Assembly: GCA_020024815.1 (NCBI GenBank)
Contig: JAHHTE010000140.1
Coordinates: 1 to 5,655, forward strand
Direction: 5' to 3'
Length of the DNA stretch: 5,655 nt
From: Mailhella sp.
GTDB lineage: Bacteria; Desulfobacterota; Desulfovibrionia; Desulfovibrionales; Desulfovibrionaceae
Below, one piece after another: positions 1 to 5,655 of the stretch; positions within the stretch are counted from its first letter, which is position 1; the number at the start of each line of letters is the position of its first letter. The position numbers were made by a program, and so were the translations under genes. Under the pieces are notes generated by a model that was not told the DNA's origin, did no database searches, and was given only the letters and a program-made list of their open reading frames with translations.

Positions 1-16
1 AGTTTTGAAGGGAGAG

Positions 17-54
17 TTTGAGAGGGGAACTTTTTCAAAAGTTCTCCTCTCAAA
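17..54. terminator. Long inverted repeat downstream of the operon, possible terminator
   Basis: Bases 17-34 pair with 37-54 to give an 18-bp stem around a 2-base centre (35-36). In plus-strand RNA the only imperfection is one G-U pair (26 with 45). In minus-strand RNA that pair becomes an A-C mismatch. The repeat starts 22 bases past the stop codon of the flavoredoxin-like gene, which suits a terminator for the minus-strand operon. No clear U-tract follows the stem on either strand, so it is not a textbook intrinsic terminator. It could instead end a plus-strand gene to the left of the window, work in both directions, or be a copy of a dispersed intergenic hairpin. Similar G/C-armed hairpins with a T-rich and A-rich core are, as I recall, common after Desulfovibrio genes. 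Confidence 0.6.
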
Positions 55-75
55 ACAATTATATTATAATAATCT

Positions 76-693
76 CTAATCTGCAATTTTACTTGCAGCA
101 ATGGTTTTACCAACGCCAAAGGCTTTTGCTTTGAAATCACCAAGTCCCCAATATTCTCTAAGCATGGGGATATAAGCAGGAATATTCATTTTTGTAGGGT
201 TTGGCATACCTGTATCATCAAGACATGATTCTTTTATTTTTACGTCCATAATTTCGCCAATAAAAAGTGTATGTGTACCAATTTCATCATACTTGATAAG
301 TGTAAGTTCAATAACAACAGGACATTCTTCTACATAGGGGGCATCAACGTGTTCTGCTGGAGTTGGAGTAAGTTTAGTTCTTGAAAATTTATTTTCATGG
401 GTTACGGAAAAAATTCCACAATAATCAATTTCTGGTAATATGCCAGTATGAGGAATACTAATTGTAAAAGCTTTATTTTGAATAATAGCTTTATGTGTTT
501 GTCTGCTACCACGTACAGCTATCATAACTGCAGGTGGTTGAGCAGAGCATAAACTTCCCCAACTTGCTGTCATAATATTAGGAATTTTTTCTCCGTCAGA
601 ATTTTGATGATATGTACCAACTAAGAAAATTGGACAAGGTAATAAAAAACCTTGAGGACCAATAGATTTTAAATTATCGTTTTGTTGTGGCAT
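76..693 (-). CDS. Flavoredoxin-like flavin reductase family protein (FMN-binding split barrel)
   Basis: This is a 205-residue cytoplasmic protein with no signal peptide or membrane segment. It resembles the flavin reductase-like domain family, whose members bind FMN in a split beta-barrel. Family-typical segments are PCPIFLVGTY (19-28), the core NIMTASWGSLCSAQPP (39-54), where the family contacts flavin, and TFISIP-like AFTISIP (75-81). Flavoredoxin of Desulfovibrio gigas, about 190 residues, has the same opening pattern and carries electrons in sulfur metabolism; whether this protein has that partner is unknown. The start at 693 is supported by a strong Shine-Dalgarno AGAGGA (complement of 700-705), 6 bases from the ATG. 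That site overlaps the TAG stop of the upstream transglycosylase gene, so translation of the two may be coupled. It is the last gene of the minus-strand cluster. A generic flavin reductase or an enzyme acting on another substrate is possible; the family call is firm, the role is not. Confidence 0.85.
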   Translation of the reverse strand: MPQQNDNLKSIGPQGFLLPCPIFLVGTYHQNSDGEKIPNIMTASWGSLCSAQPPAVMIAVRGSRQTHKAIIQNKAFTISIPHTGILPEIDYCGIFSVTHENKFSRTKLTPTPAEHVDAPYVEECPVVIELTLIKYDEIGTHTLFIGEIMDVKIKESCLDDTGMPNPTKMNIPAYIPMLREYWGLGDFKAKAFGVGKTIAASKIAD

Positions 694-703
694 AAAAAAT
701 CCT

Positions 704-1681
704 CTAATGTGATTGTTGTTTTGTCAATTTTGCAAGAGCTAAAATTGTATATGCATACGCATTAGAATAATTGTATCGTTTTAAAACTTTTACTTGGGTG
801 TTAAAACTTGGGTTTAGTGTTTTCCACCCTTGTTTATGTAGGAAATTAGCAACACTTAAAATAGCATCAGGAGCGTGAAATAAATCAATAATGTGATCAT
901 TATTACCATCAATTGCAAAACGTGGGATATTGGTTGGCATAAATTGTCCATAGCCAATGGCTCCATAAATTGAAGATGGTGTTTTAGTAATATCAATATT
1001 GTTTTTAATTGAATATGTTAAAAGTGCTTTTAATTCAGTATAAGCCCAATCAGCTTTTTTTATAATGGCATTTTGCATCCATTGATTTTGAGAACTAGTG
1101 AGTTTTATTTGTTTAGTATAATCAGGAAGCATGGCTAAATCTTTAGAAATAGCCATACTACCAAGCATAATAAGTGGATTAAATTTACCTAAAAAATTTC
1201 CATGCCATGTTTCAACATAGATAAGAGCAGAAAGCACTTCTTTAGGGATTTTATATTGTTTTTCTGCTTTTGCAAAAAACTCTTTGTTTTTTTCTATGAA
1301 TTTTTGGCATTTTTTAGCATTTTCTGTTGTTACATAACCTGGAAACCAAGGATAGGGGATACCAAGTTTATTTTCTTTTTTCTCTTGTTTTTGTGTTTTT
1401 TTAGGTGGTTTTTTCTTTGGTGCAAACTTTGCTTGATAAAGTTCTTTTACCTTATTTCCCATTGGTTTTTGGGAGTAGTTATTTTCTAACATACGAAAAT
1501 AAGGTTGTAATTCTTTATCAGTAAAACCATCTTTTTTTAGTTTATGATATAATGAATACCATTCTGATTCTTTTTTTATTTGCCATGTTTTTTGTGTTTG
1601 GTTAATTTGATTTTCTGTGCTTGCATGGCAAGGAGAAATAAGAATCAAACTAAGACTAAGAGATAAAAGAAACTTTAACAT
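704..1681 (-). CDS. mltB: MltB-type lytic murein transglycosylase, secreted
   Basis: The product is 325 residues and should cleave peptidoglycan glycan strands in the periplasm, forming 1,6-anhydro ends. Residues 1-20 are a signal peptide: Lys3, a Leu/Ser/Ile-rich core and a cleavable-looking CHA site. The Cys is preceded by Pro, so a lipobox is unlikely, unlike lipoprotein MltB of E. coli. Residues 85-105 are a Lys/Pro/Gln-rich tract. The SLT_2-type catalytic domain runs from about 115 to 315. VLSALIYVETWHG (149-161) holds the expected catalytic glutamate, E157. YGAIGYGQFMPTNI (239-252) and DGNNDHIIDLFHAPDAI (258-274) match the family's GLPQFMPSS and DFNGDGHINLW blocks. The start lies 5 bases after the regulator's stop, with no clear Shine-Dalgarno, so it probably depends on coupled translation. 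The family is secure; the mltB symbol denotes family rather than proven orthology. Confidence 0.87.
   Translation of the reverse strand: MLKFLLSLSLSLILISPCHASTENQINQTQKTWQIKKESEWYSLYHKLKKDGFTDKELQPYFRMLENNYSQKPMGNKVKELYQAKFAPKKKPPKKTQKQEKKENKLGIPYPWFPGYVTTENAKKCQKFIEKNKEFFAKAEKQYKIPKEVLSALIYVETWHGNFLGKFNPLIMLGSMAISKDLAMLPDYTKQIKLTSSQNQWMQNAIIKKADWAYTELKALLTYSIKNNIDITKTPSSIYGAIGYGQFMPTNIPRFAIDGNNDHIIDLFHAPDAILSVANFLHKQGWKTLNPSFNTQVKVLKRYNYSNAYAYTILALAKLTKQQSH
1367..1429 (-). other. Lys-rich low-complexity segment inside the transglycosylase
   Basis: Residues 85-105 of the MltB-like protein contain ten lysines, with Pro, Gln and Glu and few hydrophobic residues. The segment separates an N-terminal region (about 21-84) from the catalytic domain. 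It looks like a flexible basic linker that could contact anionic cell-wall or lipid polymers; that role is inferred only from composition. The coding strand is A-rich here, so slippage may have contributed. Confidence 0.6.
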
Positions 1682-1686
1682 AACAA

Positions 1687-2361
1687 TTAAAATTTATGTA
1701 GTACCCAAGAAACTTTACCTAAAAGTTTTTCATGGAAACTTTCGTGGCTAATTGTGCTAGTTGGAAGTTTTTCATTATCAAAACAAAGGGTAAAAGAGTT
1801 TGTGTCAATATTGTGGAAAACTCGTCTAAAAATAACTCCTTCTTGAGGGAGGAAAAGAGCGTAAAGTTCTCCTGAAATAATAGGAAATTGTAATTCACTA
1901 GTTGCAGTAACAACACCAACTAAGGCAGGACGAGGAATAGAAGGTTCCATACCAATAGCATTATAGTTAAAAACAAAATTACTGCATTTTTGTAAATTTT
2001 TTGGAAGAACAATTTCTTCAATAGGTTCAAATTTATAGGTATTGCCTGTTTTTGTTCCAAACGTATTTACAACTTTACAAATAAATCCACGTGATGCATC
2101 TTCCATAACAAAAGATTTTCCATTTTCATCAACATTGGCAAGACCACGAAGATACATAGGTTCTTCTTTATCTCTTAACCAATCAGGATTTACACCAAAT
2201 TTATCATAAAGTTTAATAAGCCAGTCAGAAGGAATGGATTGTCTTCTTTTTGCATCTGAAATGCTAGATTGGCTGATTTCTAAAACGCTTGCAAGATCCA
2301 TTTGAGTTTGGCAGTTAGAGGCGAATAAAATACGTTTATAGATTTCGTCAAAAGTTCCCAT
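1687..2361 (-). CDS. CI-type HTH regulator with a degenerate S24 (LexA-like) domain
   Basis: The protein has 224 residues and two parts. Residues about 5-70 match the phage CI repressor helix-turn-helix family: QTQMDLASVLEISQSSISDAKR (18-39) is the HTH, followed by IPSDWLIKLYDKFGVNPDWL, the typical CI tail. Residues about 110-224 follow the S24/LexA fold, with YNAIGMEPSI (133-142), ISGELYALFL (162-171), VIFRRVF (176-182) and the closing GKVSWVLHKF. In active members the catalytic Ser precedes Met-Glu-Pro; here it is Gly137. The catalytic Lys of the VKRL block aligns with Arg179. Self-cleavage is therefore not expected, and the domain probably serves dimerisation or ligand sensing. The start has an AGGA Shine-Dalgarno (complement of 2371-2374), 9 bases upstream. 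The gene sits 23 bases after hflC and 5 before the transglycosylase, in the same direction. Its targets are unknown; autoregulation of this operon is possible. No phage genes are adjacent. Confidence 0.85.
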   Translation of the reverse strand: MGTFDEIYKRILFASNCQTQMDLASVLEISQSSISDAKRRQSIPSDWLIKLYDKFGVNPDWLRDKEEPMYLRGLANVDENGKSFVMEDASRGFICKVVNTFGTKTGNTYKFEPIEEIVLPKNLQKCSNFVFNYNAIGMEPSIPRPALVGVVTATSELQFPIISGELYALFLPQEGVIFRRVFHNIDTNSFTLCFDNEKLPTSTISHESFHEKLLGKVSWVLHKF

Positions 2362-2384
2362 ATTTTTAATTCCTAGAATTGCAG

Positions 2385-3233
2385 TTAGTTAACAGAGTCA
2401 AATAAGGGGTTATCGGTTGTAACAATAATTTTGGTGTTATTTTCAAATGACTTTTTCATTGCGTCTAAGCCACGTTGAAATTCAAAAAAATCAGGAGATC
2501 TACCATAGGCTTCTGCAAAAATTTTAGCAGCAGTTGCATCACCTTCACCACGAATGATTTGTGCTTTTTTATTTGCTTCTGCTAAAATTAAAGCACGTTC
2601 TTTGTCAGCAGTTGATCGAATTTTTGTAGCTTCTTCAGCTCCTTCAGAACGATATTGTCTTGCTTGTCTTTCACGTTCAGCTCTCATTCTCTCATAAATA
2701 GCTCTTTGGTTTTCAAGAGGTAAGTCTGTTCGTTTAATACGAGCATCAACAACTTCGATACCAAATTCTTTCATTTGTTTAGAAGCTTGGCTAGTAACAG
2801 AATCCATAATATTTGTTCTTTCACTAGCAACAACTTCTGTTAATGTGTAACGGCCTACATGAGCACGCATTTGTGAATATACAACAGCATCAAGTCTTGC
2901 TTGAGCGTTAGGTATAGTACGTACACTACGATAGAATTTTAATGGATCAATAATACGCCATCTTGCGTAGTTATCAAGTACAATAGTTTTTAAATCACTG
3001 GTTAATGCTTCAGCTGGTTTTGCATCATAATCTAAGATACGAGCATCAAAGCGAATAACACTATCAATAAATGGTACTTTAAAATGTAAACCTGCTTTAT
3101 ATACTTTATTTTTTGGTTCACCTAATTGTAAAATAATAGCTTGTTCTGTTTGATGAACAGTAAAAATGCATTGAGATAGCACTCCAAAAGCAATTAATAA
3201 GATTACTATAAGTGTAGGTAATTTATTATTCAT
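2385..3233 (-). CDS. hflC: HflC, SPFH/prohibitin-family membrane protein
   Basis: HflC is the smaller partner of HflK; in E. coli the two assemble into a large membrane complex that encloses and modulates the FtsH protease. The product is 282 residues. Residues 5-24 form one membrane segment (signal anchor), with the rest predicted periplasmic. The SPFH/band 7 domain spans about 24-190, with QTEQAIILQLGEP (28-40), GLHFKVPFIDSV (48-59), ARILDYDAKP (64-73) and FGIEVVDARIKRTDLP (157-172). A charged Ala/Glu/Arg-rich helix follows at about 173-245, including ERMRAERERQARQYRSEGAEE in two adjoining blocks and IRGEGDATAAKIFAEAY. The protein is about 50 residues shorter than E. coli HflC, mostly because an insert before the GIEVVD block is missing. 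The start overlaps the hflK stop as TAATG, and an AGAGG Shine-Dalgarno (complement of 3243-3247) lies 9 bases upstream. Translation is very likely coupled to hflK. Confidence 0.95.
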   Translation of the reverse strand: MNNKLPTLIVILLIAFGVLSQCIFTVHQTEQAIILQLGEPKNKVYKAGLHFKVPFIDSVIRFDARILDYDAKPAEALTSDLKTIVLDNYARWRIIDPLKFYRSVRTIPNAQARLDAVVYSQMRAHVGRYTLTEVVASERTNIMDSVTSQASKQMKEFGIEVVDARIKRTDLPLENQRAIYERMRAERERQARQYRSEGAEEATKIRSTADKERALILAEANKKAQIIRGEGDATAAKIFAEAYGRSPDFFEFQRGLDAMKKSFENNTKIIVTTDNPLFDSVN

Positions 3234-4504
3234 TAGCGAATACCTCTAGTAAATTGACGTACTGGAGTCTCAACATTATTTGTTGAAGTTGACTGTGTTT
3301 GTTGTTCTAATTGCATATTTTGCAAAACGTTAGGGTCAATGGTTTGTTGTGCATTATTCATTGGAATGATAGGCATAATTTGATTTGTTCCATTTTGTGG
3401 AAGAACCATTTTTTCCATACTTGGATTATTAAGCATATTTTCAAGACTTTCAAAAAGAATACGTTTTTTAGTAATATCTTTTGCTTTTTCATATTCTGCA
3501 AGTAAAGCTAAGAAACGTGAAGTTTCCCCTTCAGAATTAGCAATTCTTGTTTGTTTGTATGCTTCTGCTTTATTGATAATTTCTGCAGCAGCACCCTGAG
3601 CTTTTGGAAGAATATCACGGCGATATGCTTCTGCAACACTGATAAGACGTTGTTTATCTTCTCTAGCACTTGCTACATCTTTAAATGCTTCTTGTACGTC
3701 TTTAGGTGGTTGCACATCTTGCATTTGTACTGCAATAACTTGAACGCCAATTTGATAACGATCTAAAATTTCTTGTAATAGTTTAGCAACATTATCTTGA
3801 ATTTCAACACGACCACCAGTTAAAGCAGAGTCAAGAGTTGTGCTACCAATAACTTCACGCATAGCAGCTTCTGCTGCTTTTTTTACAACAGCATCAGGTT
3901 CTGTAACATTAAAAAGATAATCAACAGCACCATCTGGTTTAATATTGTATTGAATATTAAATTTAATATTTACAATATTTTCATCACCAGTAAGCATTGA
4001 TCCTTCTTCATCAATATTTTGTAAGCGTCCTTGTTGAAAAGAAGTATTATTGCTTTGAACAGAACGGAAACCAACTTCAGCTTGGCGAACACGTGAAACA
4101 TTTGGAAGTACAACGCTTTCAATAGGATAAGGTAAGTGATAATGTAGACCTGCTGTTTCTATTCTATTATATGCACCAAAACGCAGTACAACACCAGCCT
4201 CATCAGGACGAACAATATAGATACCTGTTCCTAACCAAAGTAAAATGGCTAGGATAAAAATCCATTTTACTCCAGGAATTTTTGTATTATTTAAAAAATC
4301 TTTTGGATTTATATTATTGTTGTTATTACCGTTACCATTGCCATTGCCGTTATTGTTATTTTTTCTGCTAAAGAAATCGTCAAATTTCTTATCTTCATCA
4401 GCATTAAAGTCAAAATCATCTTTAGGAGGAATATTTTTATTTTTATCCATATCCCAGCCTTGATGTTTTCTTTTTTCTTGTAATTTGTCCCAATCCCAAT
4501 TCAT
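3233..4504 (-). CDS. hflK: HflK, SPFH/prohibitin-family membrane protein
   Basis: HflK pairs with HflC in the membrane complex that surrounds FtsH. The product is 423 residues. It opens MNWDWDKLQEKR, a familiar HflK start, then has an acidic cytoplasmic tail (28-43), an Asn/Gly repeat (49-64) and one membrane segment (about 79-98, WIFILAILLWLGTGIYIV). The SPFH domain follows from about 98, with RPDEAGVVLRFGAY (99-112), GLHYHLPYPIESV (119-131), LTGDENIVNIKFNIQY (171-186) and VQVIAVQMQDVQPP (254-267). An Ala/Glu/Lys-rich helical stretch covers about 268-345. The tail from about 370 is rich in Asn, Gln and Met and probably disordered. It is the first gene of the minus-strand operon. Its only ribosome-binding candidate, AAAAGG, ends 15 bases before the ATG, which is far. 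The start is kept because the N-terminus matches the family and no upstream in-frame start is visible nearby. Confidence 0.95.
   Translation of the reverse strand: MNWDWDKLQEKRKHQGWDMDKNKNIPPKDDFDFNADEDKKFDDFFSRKNNNNGNGNGNGNNNNNINPKDFLNNTKIPGVKWIFILAILLWLGTGIYIVRPDEAGVVLRFGAYNRIETAGLHYHLPYPIESVVLPNVSRVRQAEVGFRSVQSNNTSFQQGRLQNIDEEGSMLTGDENIVNIKFNIQYNIKPDGAVDYLFNVTEPDAVVKKAAEAAMREVIGSTTLDSALTGGRVEIQDNVAKLLQEILDRYQIGVQVIAVQMQDVQPPKDVQEAFKDVASAREDKQRLISVAEAYRRDILPKAQGAAAEIINKAEAYKQTRIANSEGETSRFLALLAEYEKAKDITKKRILFESLENMLNNPSMEKMVLPQNGTNQIMPIIPMNNAQQTIDPNVLQNMQLEQQTQSTSTNNVETPVRQFTRGIR
4313..4360 (-). repeat. Asn/Gly coding microsatellite in hflK
   Basis: This stretch encodes residues 49-64 of HflK, a run made only of Asn and Gly with four consecutive Gly-Asn units flanked by poly-Asn. 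On the coding strand the core is the hexanucleotide GGCAAT twice, then the variants GGTAAC and GGTAAT, bordered by AAT/AAC codons. All units are multiples of three, so gain or loss of units would keep the frame. The tract lies on the cytoplasmic side, between the acidic tail and the membrane segment, where E. coli HflK also has a Gly/Asn-rich linker. Confidence 0.75.
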
Positions 4505-4547
4505 AATGTGTATTTTATGCCTTTTCTTTGAAGTTAATAAAAAATAT

Positions 4548-4575
4548 TTTACAAAAAATAACTATATCCTATAAT
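4548..4575 (+). promoter_or_regulatory. Candidate sigma70 promoter for the glycosyltransferase gene
   Basis: A -35 box TTTACA (4548-4553, five of six to consensus) and a perfect -10 box TATAAT (4570-4575) are separated by 16 bases. Transcription would start near 4582, giving a leader of about 87 bases before the ATG at 4669. The region is very AT-rich, so chance matches are common, but this pair is the best in the interval. Confidence 0.55.
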
Positions 4576-4605
4576 TTTATAAAAAGCTAGTTTTAATATA
4601 GTCAG
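4576..4605 (-). promoter_or_regulatory. Weak candidate promoter for the hflK operon
   Basis: On the minus strand a -35-like CTGACT (complement of 4600-4605, four of six) lies 18 bases from a -10-like TATAAA (complement of 4576-4581). Transcription would start near 4569, about 65 bases before the hflK ATG. The -10 box is immediately next to the plus-strand TATAAT, so the two promoters would compete for polymerase. Other AT-rich hexamers could serve as well; this is a low-confidence pick. Confidence 0.3.
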
Positions 4606-4620
4606 TTAAAAGACTGTATT
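4595..4620. repeat. Inverted repeat in the divergent promoter region, possible operator or leader hairpin
   Basis: AATATAGTC (4595-4603) and GACTGTATT (4612-4620) form a 9-bp dyad with one T-G pair around an 8-base spacer. It overlaps the candidate -35 box of the hflK promoter and lies just downstream of the predicted plus-strand start site. It could be a repressor operator or a small hairpin in the glycosyltransferase leader. The sequence does not distinguish these. Confidence 0.4.
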
Positions 4621-4630
4621 TTGTGATAGA

Positions 4631-4652
4631 TTTTTGCTAAGCTTAGAAAAAA
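4631..4652. repeat. 22-base imperfect palindrome before the glycosyltransferase RBS
   Basis: The core CTAAGCTTAG (4637-4646) is a perfect 10-base palindrome, flanked by T5 on the left and A5 on the right with one mismatched pair (4636 with 4647). It ends 7 bases before the GGAG ribosome-binding site (4660-4663). With no natural loop it fits a protein-binding dyad better than an RNA hairpin, though the flanking T and A runs could pair by chance in such AT-rich DNA. Confidence 0.35.
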
Positions 4653-4668
4653 AATAAATGGAGTTATT

Positions 4669-5655
4669 ATGAGTGCAGAGAATGTTGCTGCTATTATTTT
4701 AACCTATGAAGATGTTGAAAAAACAATGAATTGTGTAAAAGCAGTTCATAATCAAACAGAAGTTCCAAGACGTATTATTCTTTGTGATAATGGTTCGGGT
4801 AATGAAATAGCTGATGAAATTTTTCAAAAATGGATAGAATTTACACAAGAGCAAAATCTAGCCAGTCCTGTTGAAGTTTATGAAAATGATAGAAGTGGTG
4901 TAAATTTTATTTTTTTACGATTAGAAGAAAATAAAGGTGTTGCAACAGGTTTTAATGAAGCATTACGTTTTGTTTTATATGATAAAGAGTGTGAATTTTT
5001 TTGGCTTATGCATAATGATACTGAACCTGAAAATTATGTATTATCAGCATTATTACAACATTTAGGTGATGAATCGGAAAAGAAAATTGGCTTAGTAGGT
5101 TCAACTCTTTTTTATAAAGAAAGTGAATTGCAAGAATGTGCTGCTGGTGGATATTGGCGTAAATGGGTGGGAAAAGCAAAAAATCTTGATTGTGGATTTG
5201 ATAAATTTGCTCATACAGAGAGAAAAGAAATTATTCGTCAATTAGATTATGTTTGTGGAGCTTCTTTTCTTGTAACACGTGAATTGATAAATGCTATTGG
5301 ATTATTTGAAGAACGTCTATTTATGTTTTATGAAGATGTAGAATATGGATTAAGAGCAAAAAAAGCTGGTTTTGCTTTAAATTGGGCTCCTGGTGCTAGA
5401 GTTTTACATTATGCACCAAATGCTGTGCAATTAACCCCTTTATTAAATATTACAGATGATCCTGAATTATCAGCAGAAAGAGATTATTTTTATATACGAA
5501 ATAGATTTTATATTATGCGAAAAGAAAATTCTTTTACAATTTTCTTAAGTTTTATATTTATTTTTACTTTATTCTTTTCGAGAAAGTTTAAAGGGTATAA
5601 AGGTAGAATAAAACCTATTTGCCAAGCAGTTTTTGATGGAATTAATAATAAACTC
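4669..5655 (+). CDS. Family 2 glycosyltransferase, 3' end outside the window
   Basis: The frame is open for 329 codons and runs off the right edge, so the gene is partial only because of the window limit. The start ATG has a GGAG Shine-Dalgarno (4660-4663) 5 bases upstream; the nearby ATG at 4658 is out of frame. The GT-A fold is clear: AAIILTYEDVEKT (7-19) is the first strand, ILCDNGSG (37-44) the nucleotide-binding strand with D40, and ENKGVATGFNEAL (87-99) the block seen in rhamnosyltransferase-like members. WLMHNDTEP (112-120) carries the metal-binding motif with D117. YVCGASFLVTRE (194-205) and FMFYEDVEYGLRAKKAG (218-234) contain the acceptor-side ED pair, E222 and D223. Residues about 288-304 are strongly hydrophobic and may anchor it to the membrane. 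It probably adds a sugar in surface polysaccharide or lipopolysaccharide synthesis; donor and acceptor are unknown. It is transcribed away from hflK. Confidence 0.88.
   Translation, partial: MSAENVAAIILTYEDVEKTMNCVKAVHNQTEVPRRIILCDNGSGNEIADEIFQKWIEFTQEQNLASPVEVYENDRSGVNFIFLRLEENKGVATGFNEALRFVLYDKECEFFWLMHNDTEPENYVLSALLQHLGDESEKKIGLVGSTLFYKESELQECAAGGYWRKWVGKAKNLDCGFDKFAHTERKEIIRQLDYVCGASFLVTRELINAIGLFEERLFMFYEDVEYGLRAKKAGFALNWAPGARVLHYAPNAVQLTPLLNITDDPELSAERDYFYIRNRFYIMRKENSFTIFLSFIFIFTLFFSRKFKGYKGRIKPICQAVFDGINNKL

Noticed and set aside
1202..1489. Open frame of 95 codons on the plus strand, Phe- and Cys-rich
   Set aside because: It is antisense to the MltB-like gene; the Phe runs are the reverse of Lys/Glu codons, and no family resemblance or ribosome-binding site supports it.
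1719..1919. Open frame of 66 codons on the minus strand inside the regulator gene
   Set aside because: It is an out-of-frame shadow of the S24-like domain, with no recognisable product.
1687..2361. Prophage remnant, suggested by the CI-like repressor
   Set aside because: No integrase, cro, structural gene or attachment site is visible, and the gene is tightly packed among housekeeping genes with similar base composition.
2368..2380. Small inverted repeat AATTC-CTA-GAATT overlapping the regulator's Shine-Dalgarno
   Set aside because: Arms of 5 bases in AT-rich DNA are expected by chance; it is too weak to call an operator.
3311..3766. Two short plus-strand open frames (3311-3505 and 3551-3766) opposite hflK
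   Set aside because: Both lie antisense to well-conserved HflK coding sequence, are Phe/Cys-rich and match no family.
4245..4463. Plus-strand open frame with Leu/Pro repeats, resembling a small membrane protein
   Set aside because: Its Leu-Pro run is the reverse complement of the Asn/Gly repeat in hflK; the hydrophobic look is a by-product of that repeat.

Overview
This is an AT-rich window (about one third G+C by eye) of ordinary chromosomal, gene-dense bacterial DNA. The gene content is a flavoredoxin-type flavoprotein, HflK and HflC of the short type, a phage CI-like regulator and an MltB-type lytic transglycosylase. That mix fits the Desulfovibrio lineage (Desulfovibrionaceae). Because the DNA is so AT-rich, a host-associated member such as Lawsonia intracellularis is my best guess. 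The assignment is inferred from family resemblance and composition, not from a database match.

Layout. Bases 1-75 lie downstream of the leftmost gene and hold a strong inverted repeat (17-54). Bases 76-4504 are one tightly packed minus-strand cluster, read right to left: hflK (3233-4504), hflC (2385-3233), a CI/S24-like regulator (1687-2361), an MltB-like lytic transglycosylase (704-1681) and a flavoredoxin-like flavin reductase (76-693). The junctions are a 1-base stop/start overlap and gaps of 23, 5 and 10 bases, so the five genes probably form one operon. Bases 4505-4668 are a divergent promoter region with a good plus-strand promoter, a weaker minus-strand candidate and two dyads. From 4669 to the right edge runs the 5' part of a family 2 glycosyltransferase gene on the plus strand; its end lies outside the window.

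How the genes may work together. HflK and HflC are membrane SPFH proteins that form a large periplasm-facing complex around the FtsH protease in other proteobacteria. The transglycosylase acts on periplasmic peptidoglycan. The first four operon products therefore look like an envelope maintenance group with its own DNA-binding regulator; the flavoprotein is a less obvious partner. The most notable feature is the regulator: its C-terminal S24 domain has Gly and Arg where the LexA/CI family has the catalytic Ser and Lys, so it should not be able to cleave itself.

I found no tRNA, rRNA, CRISPR array, transposase or integrase, and nothing that clearly amounts to a new biological system. The points worth a second look are the cleavage-dead regulator and its link to hflKC, a Gly-Asn hexanucleotide repeat inside hflK, the hairpin with two competing arms at the left edge, and the dyads in the divergent promoter region.
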